From positions 64,838,865 to 64,902,864 of the forward strand of contig JAAALK010000285.1 in the NCBI GenBank assembly GCA_019279435.1: 64,000 nt of DNA. The letters are read 5' to 3'. The stretch is from Zizania palustris. Lineage: Eukaryota; Streptophyta; Magnoliopsida; Poales; Poaceae. How positions within the stretch are numbered: the stretch's first letter is position 1; the number at the start of each line of letters is the position of its first letter. This document shows positions 21,237 through 33,510 of this stretch, in pieces. The notes below the pieces were generated by a model that had not been told where the DNA came from, searched no databases, and worked only from the letters and a program-made list of their open reading frames with translations. The position numbers and the translations under genes were made by a program.

Positions 21237-23530
21237 GTGAATAGTGTGTTAGAGCACACGGAGGGAGCTTCGGGGTCCTCAGACCCCTCAAAGGGCCCTT
21301 CCCTAAAGCCAAGCCCAGAAGGTGATGTGATCACGAAGATGATCCTAAAATATGGTAAGGAATATCCAATACAATTCGGCAAGAGGCTACCTTCGGAAAT
21401 ATCTACTTCGCTAGAGGAAGTAGTTAAAGAAAACATAGATATCTTTTCCTGGACTGATGAAGATATCCCCGGAGTTGACCGGAGCATCATCGAGCACAGT
21501 TTGCTTGTCAACTCGAAGGCTAGGCTAGTGCGCTAGGGGCTCCGTAAGTTATCAATAGAAAGGGAAGACCTCGCCAAGGTGGAGGTGGAGAAGTTGTTGA
21601 GGGCAGGAATTATCAGGGAAGTAGCACACACGGAGTGGTTGGCTAACCCCGTTTTTGTCAAGAAAAACGGCTCTAGCAAGTGGCGCATGTGCATCGATTT
21701 CACGTCACTAAATAAAGCATGCCCACGAGACTCCTACCCTATGCCCCGAATAGATCAGCTTGTGGACTCTACGGCTAGCTCCAAATTGTTAAGCTTTCTG
21801 GACGCATACTCTGGTTATCATCAAGTATGACTAAAGCATGAAGACGAAGCCAAGACGAGTTTTATAACTCCCTCCAGAGTATTTTGTTATGTTCGAATGC
21901 CTTTTGGCTTGCGGAATGCCGGAGCCACCTTATCACGTCTTATAGCTAAGGCTCTAGGTCACCAGATAGGCCGAAATGTCAAAGCCTATATAGATGACAT
22001 TGTAATAAAGAGTGTGCTATAAAGCACCATCATAGCCTAGACTTAGCTGAAACTTTTGAGGGCCTCCGAGCATGTGGAGTTCGCTTCAACCCTGAAAAAT
22101 GTATATTCAGGGCGCAAGCAGGAAAACTGCTAGGGTACTTAGTTTCGAGTAGAGGAATCGAAGCTAGCCCGATGCAGATAAGTGCACTGCAAAGAATGGC
22201 TCCACCAGAAAATCTGAAGCAGGTCCAGAAGCTGACAGGAAGGCTTGTAGCCCTCAGCAGATTCCTGGCCAGATCAGCCAAGCGAAGCCTCCAAATTTTT
22301 AAAGCTCTAAAGGAGTCCGGAAGTTTCAAGTGGACGCCGGAGTGCTATAAGAGCTTCAATGACATTAAAGATTATCTCGGAAATCTGTCAACACTTACTG
22401 TGCCCCTCCCAGAAGAAACTCTCCTTCTTTATCTTGTAGCAATGGGCTCCGCAGTAAGTGCAGTGCTGGTATGGGAAGTTGAACTTAAAGGAAAACTAGT
22501 GCAAAACCCAGTCTACTTCATCTCAGAAGCTTTGTCTGGAGCAAAGACAAGATACTCCGAGCTCGAAAAATTTGCTTATGCTTTGATAATGGCCTCGCGA
22601 AAGCTAAGGCATTACTTCTTAGCACATAATCTCATCGTTCCTACCTCGTATCCCCTTGGTGATATGCTTCGGAGCAAAGATTCCACGGGTAGGATGGGAA
22701 AATGGGTTGTCGAGCTAGCCTCCTTTGGTATTTCCTTCACGGCAAGAACAACTATCAAGTCCCAAGTCATAGCTGATTTCGTGGCCGAGTGGACTCCATC
22801 CGCAGTTTGGGCTCCGGAAGAACCCTCCGAAGGTATGTGGACAATTTTTTCCGATGGAGCCTATCAGGCATCTGGTGTTGGAGCTAGAGCTATGATAATA
22901 TCGCCATCAGGGCAGAAGCCTATGTATAATGTGAGGCTCAACTTTAAGACCACCAACAATATCGCAGAGTACGAAGGGATCCTGCTAGACCTCCGAAAGG
23001 CAAAGGCACTTGGAGCAGCAAGGATTATAATAAAAATAGATTCCCAAGTCATCGCAGGGCATGTTGACAAGAGCTTCCAAGCTAGGAATACACATCTTGC
23101 AAAGTATTTAGAAGAAATCCGCAAGACCGAAGCAATGTTTAAAGGATTTTCTATTCGAAGCATCCCTCGAGCAGATAATCAACTTGCAGATATTCTAGCG
23201 AAGGCTGCAGCTGGAGCATTGGACGTCCCGGAGGGCGCTTTCTACGAAGAACTCATCAAGCCTACGGTGCATCAACTACCCTCCGCAGAAGTACTTTGCA
23301 TCCCAGTCGCTGATTGGCGGACTCTGATAATGGATGTTTTGCAAAACAGTGCAGTCTTGCTAGAAGGTCCGGATTTTCGAAGGCTACAAGCAAGGGCTAG
23401 AAATTATGACTTGTCAACGGAGTATTGTACAAAGCTGGAGTTTGTTCTCCCCTACTCCGTGGCATCTCATAACCCGAAGGCCAAGATATACTTCGGGATA
23501 TTCACGAAGGCTTATGCAGCAGCCATCTAG
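21237..23530 (+). pseudogene. Tat-element reverse transcriptase, RNase H and second (archaeal-type) RNase H
   Basis: The RT begins near 21579 (FVKKNGSSKWRMCIDF, LNKACPRDSYPMPRID), with a stop after GYHQV at 21828-21830, then VRMPFGLRNAGA and catalytic YIDDIV at about 21988. The 452-residue frame 22172-23530 holds the first RNase H (ALSGAKTRYSELEK) and then a second RNase H with FSDGAYQASGVGA, NNIAEYEGILLDL and ADNQLADILAKAA. The dual RNase H is the main evidence for the Tat lineage. Stops and a frameshift near 22020 break it. Confidence 0.88.
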
Positions 23531-23534
23531 CCCC

Positions 23535-24524
23535 TCGTGCTCTAGTAGGAAAGACACTTCGACAGGGGATCTATTTGCCAACAATTGTAAGAGATGTAGA
23601 AGAGTTGGTTCAAACCTGCTAAAGGTGCCAGTGGATGGGTAGGCGGAGCCACCGTCCACCGACACCTCTTCAAGTTATTGCTCCGGTATGGCCAATGGCG
23701 CGTTGGGGAATGGATCTCATCGACCCTTTTCCAAAGGCAAAAGGCAGCTTGAAGTTTGCGGTGGTAGCAATCGAATATTTTTCTAAATGGGTCAAAGCTG
23801 AACCCCTAACTGCTATCACTTCAAGAAATGTGCAAAAATTCTTTTGGCAGAATATCATATGTAGGTTCGGAGTTCCCACGGAGTTAACTGTTGATAATGG
23901 CACTCAATTCGAAGCCGAGCCCTTTAGAGAATTTTGCGAAGGCCTGGGCATCAAGTTATGCTTCGTAGCTGTTCGCCACCCCAATCCAATAGAGCCATCG
24001 AGCGGGCCAATGGAAATATTCTCTCTAGTTTGAATCGAAGGATTGTTGGGTTAGCTAAGGGGCTGTGGACCGAGGAGCTCCCCAAGATTTTATGGTCCAT
24101 TCGGATCACTCAAGCTAGGTCCACAGGCTTCACCCCATTTAGGATGCTATTCGGAGACGAGGCCATGACTCCTATGGAGCTCAAAGGTGGATCCCTCCGC
24201 GTAACGGAGCCTGGGAATGATGATGAAAGAAACACTTCGCTGGACTTGTCAGAAGAGACAAGGCTTCGAGCTGTCGCCAATCTGACGAAGTACCAAGACC
24301 AAATGAAGGCATGGTATGACCCGAAGATAAAAGTGAATGAGCTTAGACCAGGTCATTTTGTGTTGCAAAGTGTAATTGCTCCGGGGAAGCTAGGGAACAA
24401 ATGGGAAGGACGATATATTATCCTACGCTCAGGGCACCCCAGGTCGTTTAAGATAGCTAATTTAGAAGGAGAAGAATTGAAGCATGCATGGCATGTGGAG
24501 CACCTTAAACGTTATTATGTTTAG
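23535..24524 (+). pseudogene. Tat-element integrase
   Basis: Core motifs are GMDLIDPFPKAKG (first Asp), ELTVDNGTQFEAEPF (second Asp), and after a frameshift near 23970 the frame 23934-24524 with AIERANGNILSSLNRR (Glu) and the C-terminal FVLQSVIAPGKLGNKWEG. The zinc H2C2 part around 23535-23640 is damaged. The stop after HLKRYYV is at 24522-24524. Confidence 0.85.
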
Positions 24525-25455
24525 GGGCTCCTTGTAATCAATTGTAAAAGTACCTTTCTAAGTTAAATAAAGATGGAGGTTCGAATTATGCTTACTCTTC
24601 AAATATTCCTTACTCCTGGTGGACGCATCAGGGGAACAAAGATGCTTGCGGAGGTAAGCATCTTTCAAGGAACCCAGCAAACGGCCTTCGAACCATTGGT
24701 TCAAGGATTTCGTAAAAGAGCCGAAGGTGGCTAGCCTACGGATTCCAAGCTTTGGCTTGTTAGGATCCGTAGAAGAGTCTAAGGACTTTCAAAGAATAGA
24801 TTTTTGGCCTCCGGGTTCGAAGCATCTGTAAAAGAGCTGAAGGTGACCAGCCTACGGATTCCAGGCTTCGGCTTGTTAGGATCCGTAGAAGAGTCTAAGG
24901 ACTTTAAAAGAACAGATTTCCGGCCTCCGGGTTTGAAGCATCTGTAAAAGAGTCATAGGCGACCAAGCAATAAGGTTTCAAGGCTCCGGCCCAATGAAAG
25001 ACTTTTTAAAGTGCTAAGCGACTGTTATCGGAGCTTACAAGTATAAACTTAGTTCCGAAACTTATAAACATCATAATACGAACGTACAGTTCAAAGAACT
25101 CTACGAATGAGTAAAATATGATTACCAAGTTTTATGCGAAGCATCAGATTGTTATATCAATCATTGTGTCCAACGGACCCTATCGCAATGCATATGGTCC
25201 ACCACCCACAAGGAGGGGCAGGAGAATAAGGAACAATCAAGCGATGCTTCTAAAACATATTGTATTAATTAGATGATCATATTACATTACATCATGAAAA
25301 ATCAATATCTATACCAAGAAAGAAACGAAAACCTCTTCGATCCCTAAAACTACTAGTGTGACTTCGGGGGTGACTTGTCTTGAGCCAGGAGTTCTAACAA
25401 CTTTATGCTTAACTCTCTTTCTTTCTTTTGAAGCTCAGAAGTCCTTTTGCTCTTG
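24525..25455 (+). other. Tat-element post-pol spacer
   Basis: Non-coding stretch between the sense integrase and the 3' end of the antisense gene. It contains the 116-bp tandem repeat listed separately, then AT-rich DNA (25200-25330). Confidence 0.6.
24705..24960 (+). repeat. 116-bp tandem repeat in the Tat 3' region
   Basis: AGCCTACGGATTCCA occurs at 24733 and again at 24849 (period 116). Around both are GTAAAAGAGC, CTTGTTAGGATCCGTAGAAG, GTCTAAGGACTTT and GCCTCCGG blocks. There are just over two copies with few differences. Confidence 0.85.
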
Positions 25456-26299
25456 CTAAAGTTCGGCCCAACTTCGAAGTCGCTCGGGGCTTCTTTCCCA
25501 GTTTTGAAGTTGTTCAGGGCTCTTTTCTACTTGTTCTTTAGCAGTATTTTCTTCTTTGGACCATTCAATGTCCTTAGAAGATGAAGTTTCTAAATTAACT
25601 TCCTTTTCCTCCTTTTTAATATAAGCTAGTACTTCTTTACATATCTCAGGTATAACTTCACCGGAGCTTCCCCGAGGAATTGAAAACCGAGGGTGCTTGT
25701 GAGGTCTTAGAGCTTCGAAGATAGCCCATTGCAGGCAAAGCTCTTCGTTAATCTCTAGCACTTCGAGATCATCCAAAAAAGGTTGGAAAGCCTAAAAACA
25801 TTTCCAAATAAGTCTTTTCATTCATAAAAGGACAAAAACATAAGTTTTTACATAATTAGGGCCCTAAGGAGAGCTAAACCTTCGGGTCCGAAGGAGGCCG
25901 GATGCTCGAAGGCTACGACCACGCTTGCTTTTGGTGAAGTCCTTTGTCAATCCATGTTTTGATTGCAGATCGACCTTCAGTTCTCCAAGATGGTTGGAAG
26001 GCTTCCCAAGCCGTAGCCACATCAGTAGAAGGAGTCAGGAGCTGGTCATCGCTAAAGTTGACAGGGGCTGCCATCGAGTCTGGTGCTACAGACATCCCTA
26101 GATCCTCGTAGTAGCGAAGCACTCTGAGAGCAGCTACTTAGCTGGAGATCTCTCCGTACCTAATACCCGTTGTCTTCATAGTCTTCGCTGCTGCTTGGAT
26201 TATTTTCAGTCTTCATAGCAGAGGGACATCGCTAGTCGAAGATAAAGTCCAAGAAGTGCCAAAGTACTCCAAGACACCCCAAAGGGTATCCATGGTATC
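25456..26299 (-). pseudogene. 3' part of the Tat antisense gene
   Basis: Minus-strand segments include 26122-25913 (RYYEDLGMSVAPDS, WEAFQPSWRTEGRS) and 25776-25456, an acidic Glu/Lys-rich tail (KEEKEVNLETSSSKD). They continue the antisense gene whose start is at 34117; a gag-only element separates the two parts. Splice borders between the segments could not be fixed. Confidence 0.6.
26172..26299. repeat. 128-bp flanking duplication, left copy
   Basis: Matches 31075-31202 base for base apart from about ten substitutions, both ending CCATGGTATC. It lies immediately left of the gag-only element. Confidence 0.88.
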
Positions 26300-27441
26300 T
26301 GATGGAGGGGGGTGCCTGATCTTCCGTCAGGTGGGGGATAAACAACGATTTGTGGAGAACTCGACGTTGATGATCCGGCTTCCGATCCACGAGATCGGCC
26401 CTTGCAATTACTACACCACTGCTCCATTGGTTATCAACCAAGCACAGCCTGATTGACCTCACCAAGAAGGCTAATCCTTGCCTGCTAATCGAAGAACACA
26501 AGCAAGAACGCAGAAAACGCAATCGAATTGAAAATTCTATTGGAATCTACGAATTGGGGTTCACTTACAAATCCGGCGAAGCTGCAACTATCAAAGAAAT
26601 GTGTAAACTAAACCCAAAATTCCTAGATAGCTGTAGAAACACCTTATATAGTAGTTTGGGACGCACCCCTAATTGGCTCAACTGGATACACGGCCCAAAG
26701 GCTCAATAACGCAGAAAACAGCATGCTGACAGATTCTGGACTCTATTTTGTTTTGACGATTCCCGTTGATCTAAAACGAATTTTGAGATGAAACCAAAGG
26801 AATTGGAAATGTTATTAAGTTATCTTTCCATGGCTGAGTGGAACGTCAAAAACGGAGTCCGTATGCAGCCTGGGTGATGATTTTAGTGCACGCTTCTCCT
26901 GGAATCCGAGTTGGACACGAATTGTCGTTGGATTGGACTCTCAAATTGGCTTGGACATACTTGCTGGTTCTTCTCCAACTCTTTGTTTATCGCCAAGTGA
27001 TTTTCATCATCTCCATGGTTCCTAACAATAATAATAATATTAGGTAGTAATTTATTCCCAAGATAATATACTAAGATACTTAGAAACGAGTTGACCTGGA
27101 GATTTAATCGTCGTGCTCGAACTCGAATAATTGGATCTTGGTATTCATGTATGGTTGCATCATTGGTAGGTATGTCCTCATCATCCTCCCCTTCTTGATT
27201 TGGAGTCATCCTCAACTCAACGTCTATTGGTCCCCAATCAACTTCCATGATAATACAAGAGTTCCATATGCATGCATCTCTTTTATTAATCCAAGAAAGT
27301 ATTTCTGAAATTGAAAATGAATGCATCTCATGGTGTAGCATCTGAAGTTTAAATATATAAAAATTAAATCTAACATGGAAAGCATGCACCTTAACTTGTT
27401 TCCTCACAATCATGATCCTATCCCAACTGGTGATGTTCTCA
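26300..27441 (-). mobile_element. 3' LTR of gag-only element
   Basis: 1142 bp, TG...CA ends, paired with 29933-31071. TATA candidate CTATATAAGG on minus at 26651-26642. Confidence 0.88.
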
Positions 27442-27730
27442 TTATTCTCCCCCTCTTGAAATAGAGTCATCCTTGACTCATACTCATCTTTTGCTCCCAT
27501 GGTTGGTTTCAATTCTGCAACGTTAAAGGTGGAACTATCCCAAAACTTGGGAGGCAAGACAAGTGTATATTTATGTAACTCAACATAAGATAAAAACTTG
27601 GGAGGCATATCAAATTTACACTTATGTAGCTCAATATGAGATAAATACTTAGTGATAACTGGGGGCAAAGTATAAACTATATTAGTAAGAGAATAATGAG
27701 TTTCACAAATTACAACATAGCACACATCTT
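27442..27730 (-). pseudogene. remnant of gypsy pol C-terminus in gag-only element
   Basis: On minus, LPPKFWDSSTFNVAELKP and MTLFQEGENNENI correspond to the conserved end of gypsy integrase (consensus like TFNVADLKP...EGEDDEDI). Only this tail survives directly before the polypurine tract, showing that most of pol was deleted. Confidence 0.7.
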
Positions 27731-28190
27731 GACTATGAATTTTAGTTTGATCAGTTTTATGTGCAAGGATAGAAGAATCTTTTAATTCGATTTCATGCTA
27801 AATTTCAGATCTAATATCAAGTTGTTTGCTCTCATTAGTTGCTGTCTCAATATCATCTTTAACAATTTCATCAGAAGTTGAAAGTAACAAAGTAGATTTC
27901 ACATTGTCATGCACAACAGTATAGTTATTAGTCCTATCATGGTGAAGTGCATCATTATAAAATTGCAAAGGGTGTTCTATTATTTCAGCTGATGAAGCAA
28001 CCTCAACGGGTACCTGTAAGGACTTTTTACCTGATACCTCAACTCGTGCAGAGATGGAAGGCCCTATGTTTGCTGATGTTTATGCAGGTACATGTGCAGG
28101 TGCATGACGAACACTTGAAGAAGAGAAAGGCTTAGTTAGTAACAGTGTGCTCATCACTCATGGTGGATAGGAGTCTCTTGCCTTGTATTG
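27731..28190 (-). other. non-coding interior of gag-only element
   Basis: AT-rich, with no coding match seen. It lies where protease, RT and integrase would be expected. Confidence 0.5.
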
Positions 28191-28895
28191 TCATTCCCAC
28201 AATTCTTTCTCTGCAATGATGGTAAGATGGAACAAACGACTAAGAGTATTAAATTCTTTATAATAAACGATATCTTGAATCTCATGCCTCAATCCATCAT
28301 AGAAGCGCCACATCGTGTCCTCCGAGTGCTCCACAACACCACAGCGGGTCATGCTCTCACGAAGCTCAACATAATACTCTCTCACAGACATGTTACCTTG
28401 AACTAAGCATTGTAGTTTCTTACACAATTCACGATGATAAGGAGAGACAAATTTACAACACATAGCTCTTTTTAAATGACCCCATGTATGAGGTTGTAAT
28501 TGAAGTTCACTTATATCTTCCCACCAGATTAAAGCACGATTTTTAAACATACTAGTTGCTTGTTTAACTCTATGTTGTTCTGGAACTAGATATAAGTTAA
28601 ATTTATGCTCTACGGTCATCTCTCAATCTAGGTATTCTTCAGCATCATATTCACCATAAAGCCGTATGCTTTGGAAGAAGCTTGTACAGTTTGGGAAGGG
28701 GTTTTTTGAGAGAAAAGAAGATAGGATGGTAAACTTACTTTTAATAGAAGAAACATTGTTACCATGATTATGATTTGTCGCACCTTCCATACCTGCCATG
28801 GTTAGTAGAAAAGGAAAAACACTTGGAAAAATATTAGCCCTATCAACTATTAGGTAGTGAAAGGTGTTCTCGCTCACACTCAAGCATCTTACCAC
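28191..28895 (-). pseudogene. gag of non-autonomous gypsy element
   Basis: Minus frame 28895-28623 ends YGEYDAEEYLD, a TGA follows (28620-28622), then the same frame continues 28619-28191 with EMTVEHKFNLYLVPEQHRVK, ALIWWEDISELQ, LKRAMCCKFVSPYHRELCKK and VREYYVELRESMTRCGV. These are retrotransposon gag signatures. The stop probably replaces a Trp codon. No zinc knuckle remains. Confidence 0.8.
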
Positions 28896-29918
28896 AATCT
28901 TACAAGGTTCTTACCATCACAGGGCAGTGGATGACACAATCTTGGTCGTGGCACAATTCTTGACTGGTTAGTGACTTCCGAAGAGAGTGGTATATGATTG
29001 CAAACACTCAAGCTGCACTGACCAGAAGTATATATGTGGAGTCTATATGGTGGAACACGATTCAGAAACAGATAGTAATATTAAATAAATATCCAGAGTA
29101 CTTGTACTAATTGCTGGTTTGAAAGTGATCCCTATAACAACAAGGCTTAAATGAGAGAGTGGTTGAGGCTCAAAGGATGACTAATAGATTGATAAAATCA
29201 GCACAAAACAGTACCGAAAACAGCACCTCACGAAACTAATATCTTCCAAGCTTATCCCTAAGTGCTCCTCCTTTTTTCGATATTCTTCTTTTTTTCGATA
29301 TTTTTTAACTCTTTTTAACTCTTTTTTGATACTTCTTTTTTTGACTAGGAGCACAAAGAAGACAAACCAAGAAGATGTGATACAATTTTGCTGCAAAGAA
29401 GGGCTATGTAGATAAATAAAGATGAGCTGAAAATTCTGCGCAAGAAACTTCGGGGCTAGAAAACTCGATCTTTCCTACCGAATTTGTTAAAACTAAAATC
29501 GGAGAACCTAGCTAGCTAGGAAAACTTAGATCTAACTTTTTCTGTAGATTTCGAAAATGTTTTTATTTGCCTTATTCGGAGTCCGTATGCAAAAGATATG
29601 ACTGTTTTATCAGAGGCAGTATGAATCAGGGTTTTGAGGTTCTAGTTCGGGCGTGAATTGCAAATAAAAGAGGATTTATGGGTGGTGGCTAGTATAAGAG
29701 ATTTAGAAAAAGGGATCACAATACTCACAAGCAACCAGACTTGTCCAAGGACACAAACTCAATACTATGGACTCTGAAACCAAAACGTGCAAAGACTAGG
29801 AATGGTCTTGGATTGGGGGAAACCTACAACTACAAATTTTTTGTTGGCTTTTTCGTGGACTACGGGATAAATATGAAATCAATCTAATCTAAGATACACG
29901 AACCTGACGGTAAACCAA
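28896..29918 (-). other. leader of gag-only element
   Basis: About 1 kb between primer site and gag. It contains a T-rich repeat stretch (CTTTTTTTCGATATT-like, 29270-29340). No supportable ORF. Confidence 0.5.
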
Positions 29919-29930
29919 GCTCTGATACCA
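29919..29930 (-). promoter_or_regulatory. tRNA-iMet primer binding site
   Basis: TGGTATCAGAGC on minus, two bases inside the 5' LTR border at 29933. Confidence 0.9.
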
Positions 29931-29932
29931 CT

Positions 29933-31071
29933 TGATGGAGGGGAGGTGCCCGATCTTCCATCAGGTGGGGGATAAACAACGATTTGTGGAGAACTCGACG
30001 TTGATGATCCGGCTTTCGATCCACAAGATCTACCCTTGCAATCGCTACACCACTGCTCCGTTGGTTATCAACCAAGCACAGCCTGATTGACCTCGTCAAG
30101 AAGGCTAATCCTTGCCTGCGAATTGAAGAACACAAGCAAGAACTCAGAAAACGCAATCGAATTGAAAATTCTATTGGATTCTGCGAATTGGGGTTCACTT
30201 ACAAATCCGGCAAAGCGGCGGCTATCAAAGCAACGTGTAAACTAAACCCCAAAACCCTAGATGGCTGTAGAAACACCTTATATAGTAGTTTGGGATGCAC
30301 CCCTAATGGGCTCAACTGGATACACGACCCAAAGGTCCAATAACGCAGAAAACAGCATGCTGACAGATTCTGGACTCTATCTTGTTTTGACGATTCCCGT
30401 TGATATAGAACGAATTTTGAGATGAAACTAGCAGCATTGGAAAGGTTATTAAGTATCTTTCCATGGCTGGGTGGAACGTCAAAAACGGAGTCCGTATACG
30501 GCCTGGGCGATGATTTTAGTGCACGCTGCTCCTGGAATCCAAGTTGGACACGAATTGTAGTTGGATTGGACTCTCAAATTGGCTTGGACGTACTTCCTGG
30601 TTCTTCTCCAACTCTTTGTTTATCTCCAATTGATTTTCATCATCTCCATGGTTTCTAACAATAATAATATTAGGTAGTAATTTATTCCTAAGATAATATA
30701 CTAAGATACTTAGAAACGAGTTGACCTAGAGATTTAATCGTCGTGCTCGAACTCGAATAATTGGATCTTGGTATTCATGTATGGTTGTATCATTGGTAGG
30801 TATGTCCTCATCATCCTCCCCTTATTGATTTGGAGTCATCCTCGACTCAACGTCTATTGGTCTCCAATCAACTTCCATAATAATACAAGAGTTCCATATA
30901 CATGCATCTCTTCTATTAATCCAAGAAAGTATTTCTGAAATTGAAAATGAATGCATCTCATGGTGTAGCATCTGAAGTTCAAATATATAAAAATTAAATC
31001 TAACATGGAAAACATGCACCTTAACTTGTTTCCTCACAATCATGATCCTATCCCAACTGGTGATGTTCTCA
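29933..31071 (-). mobile_element. 5' LTR of gag-only element
   Basis: 1139 bp partner of 26300-27441. TATA candidate CTATATAAGG on minus at 30285-30276. Confidence 0.88.
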
Positions 31072-31074
31072 TCA

Positions 31075-31202
31075 GTCTTCATAGTCTTCACTGCTGCTTT
31101 GATCATTTTCAGTCTTCACAGCAGAAGGACATAGCCAGTCGAAGATAAAGTCCAGGAAGTGCCAAAGTACTCCAAGACACCCCGAAGGTTGTCCATGGTA
31201 TC
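31075..31202. repeat. 128-bp flanking duplication, right copy
   Basis: Second copy of 26172-26299. It is separated from the LTR end by three bases (TCA) and followed by the uninterrupted continuation of the antisense gene (TGAGGCTACC). Confidence 0.88.
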
Positions 31203-33070
31203 TGAGGCTACCTTCTTGCACTTTATCTTCTCTTCAGATAAAGCATCCTTCGATGAAGACATCTCGTTTATTAAAGACGCAAGTTTAGCTGCCTCTGTAA
31301 TCAAAGAATTCTTTTGCTCGAGCAAGTTGTTGGCCTCTTCCGTTAACTTCTATTGCTCTTCTTGGAGATTCACCAGTTCAACTCCCACGTTTGCCTGCTC
31401 CTCCCACAACTTTTCCACTTCGGCCCAAAGCATGACCCATTCAGCTTTGAGCTTATCGTTGGCAGCCTCCAAGCTGAGTTTAGATTTCCTTTCTGCAGCC
31501 ACCATCTCTTCCAAGCCAGAGGTCCGAACATCGGAGCTAAAAAGACTCCCCTGAAGAGATGTTATCTTCTCCTTGAGTTGGTTGCACTCTCGCTCATTTG
31601 ATACAGCCGCAGCTCGAGCTAGGACTATTTGCTGCGAAGGAAGAAAAGGAGCAATGTAAGTAAATTATTTACGTGTGTTTGAACTAACTCTGTTGTTGCA
31701 GATACTTCGTACCTGATAGGATGCCTGCTCCAAAGTTGCATCCAACTCTGACCCCTCAGCTTCCCCAAGAATGGAAACCAAGTTTGTCTCCCCATCCTCG
31801 CGACTAGCCCGAGCTAGAGGCTCCAGCAAAGTATGAAGTCTAGTGCTTCGCTCCAAAAAAGGAGCTAGGAGGGGGAGCCTAGACAAGGCATTCTAATCGT
31901 CTTCATTCGGAGATGGGCCGGAGCGCAGCGAGGCATCTTTGGAGGCTTTTGTGGATTGGCCTCCCTCCGTGGATTGACCTCCATCTGTAGACTCCGACGG
32001 AGTCCACCCTAGGACCGGAGCAGGCAAAGGTCCCCCCTTACCTTTACCTTTCCCCGGACCCATTTTCATGGCTACCTCCGGAATTGGCTTCAGAGACTTG
32101 GCAGCCTCGGACGCAACCTTTGTAGCGTGGGTCACCTCCATGGGAGTCGATCCTATAAAAGCTAAAGGTATTCGATATTGCATAAATTTTGCAGGACACA
32201 AAGAGAAAAAGAGAAGGTACTCTGCTGAAGTTTACCCTCGATGTTCTGTTGCCGAATGAGCACGGGACTGCTCGGAGGTTCAAACATCTCATCAAAGTCC
32301 TCTTCGGACTTCGAGCTTGGAACCGAAGGATTAGCTGCCAAGACTTCTCTGATGACTGCAGCTATCACTTCATCCAGAGGCGAGACTTGGGCTTCTGTTG
32401 TCTCGACTCTGCCTTCTGCCACAGCGGGAGCTTCTTGACCGGGCAGGACATTTTGAGTCTCTGCCTGTTCGAGGTTATCTCCGGTGACGGGCGCCACCGC
32501 CACTTTGTCTTGAGCAGGGACTCCAGCCCCCATTTGTGATTCCTCATCACCTGTGAGAAGGGCTTCGAACTCCCTTCCTATTTGTATGTTGGCTTCATCT
32601 TCTCATGACTCCGAAGACGAAGAAGATCTAGAAGGGGCTAGGGCCTTTGGTTTTTGGGCCACCTTTTTCATAGGTGTCTTGGCCGATGCTGAAGTCCCTG
32701 TTTCCATTTTCCTCTTTTTGGTAGCCTGCTCAGAGGTATCCTAGTCTGGAAGGAGGGGAGCTTCAACTCCGAGTACGCTCCATACCCAGTTGAATCGCTC
32801 CCAGCTACCAACCAACCTCACCCTCCACTCCTTTTCGGCGAGCGTAGGAGCTCCGAGGATCTTCTCCGAAGCTCGGACAATTTGCTCCAGAGTGAGGGTG
32901 GCGCGTGGAGCTGAAAGATAAGATTTTATTTCAGTTAAATCATTTTTACAAAGTCAATATTACGTGCAAAACATTTTGCAGGACATTCGAAGTTACGTGC
33001 AGCACTTGAAGAGATTTCTTGGAGTCCACCCTCCAGATTCTCTTTGAAGTTGATCGGCCAGCTGGCCATC

Positions 33071-33510
33071 AGGGGTGGAATTCGAAGCCCGATGAACTCC
33101 TCTGTTAAGTCCTGCATGCTCATGCGATGGCTTATTGCTTGCAACAGGTTGAGGCAAGCTTCGAGCTGGCCCGGGTCCAGATGAACCTCCTCTTCCCTCC
33201 GATAGAAGATGTCTTCGAGAGGTCCGGCCAGAGCGCTGTCTGCTCCTACTTCGGCATAAAACAAGCGAAGGACCCAGTCCGTGTACCATCTAGGGTGGAA
33301 TTCGGAGCCCAATGAACTCCTCTATTAAGTCCCGCATGCTCATGCGGCGGCTTATTGCTTGCAGCAGGTTTAGGTGAGCTTCGAGCTAGCCTGGGACCTG
33401 CTGAACCTCTGCTTCCCTCCGACAAAAGATGTCTTCGAGAGGTCTGGCCAGAGCGCTGTCCGCTCTTACTTCGGCATAAAACCAGTGAAGGACCCAGTCT
33501 GTGTACCATC
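33071..33510 (-). repeat. 220-bp tandem duplication inside the antisense gene
   Basis: GGGTGGAATTCGAAGCCC at 33073 recurs as GGGTGGAATTCGGAGCCC at 33293, and the following ~200 bases (ATGAACTCCTCT..., GATGTCTTCGAGAGGTC, CCAGAGCGCTGTC) are repeated in the same order. Confidence 0.88.

Larger units (their letters stand above)
26300..31071 (-). mobile_element. gag-only (non-autonomous) gypsy element with 1.14-kb LTRs
   Basis: LTRs are 26300-27441 (3' LTR on minus) and 29933-31071 (5' LTR); on plus each runs TGATGGAGGG...GATGTTCTCA. The minus polypurine tract CAAGAGGGGGAGAATAA (27458-27442) and a tRNA-iMet primer site (29930-29919) set the polarity. The 2.5-kb interior holds a gag and a scrap of the pol C-terminus but no RT or integrase, so it is a deletion derivative needing a partner. 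The LTRs differ by roughly 6% over the first 230 bases, indicating an older insertion than the RIRE3-like element. No simple TSD; see the 128-bp duplication. Confidence 0.87.

Noticed and set aside
26883..27725. 280-aa minus-strand open frame
   Set aside because: It spans the LTR/internal border of the gag-only element; only the pol-tail part near 27450-27600 is meaningful.
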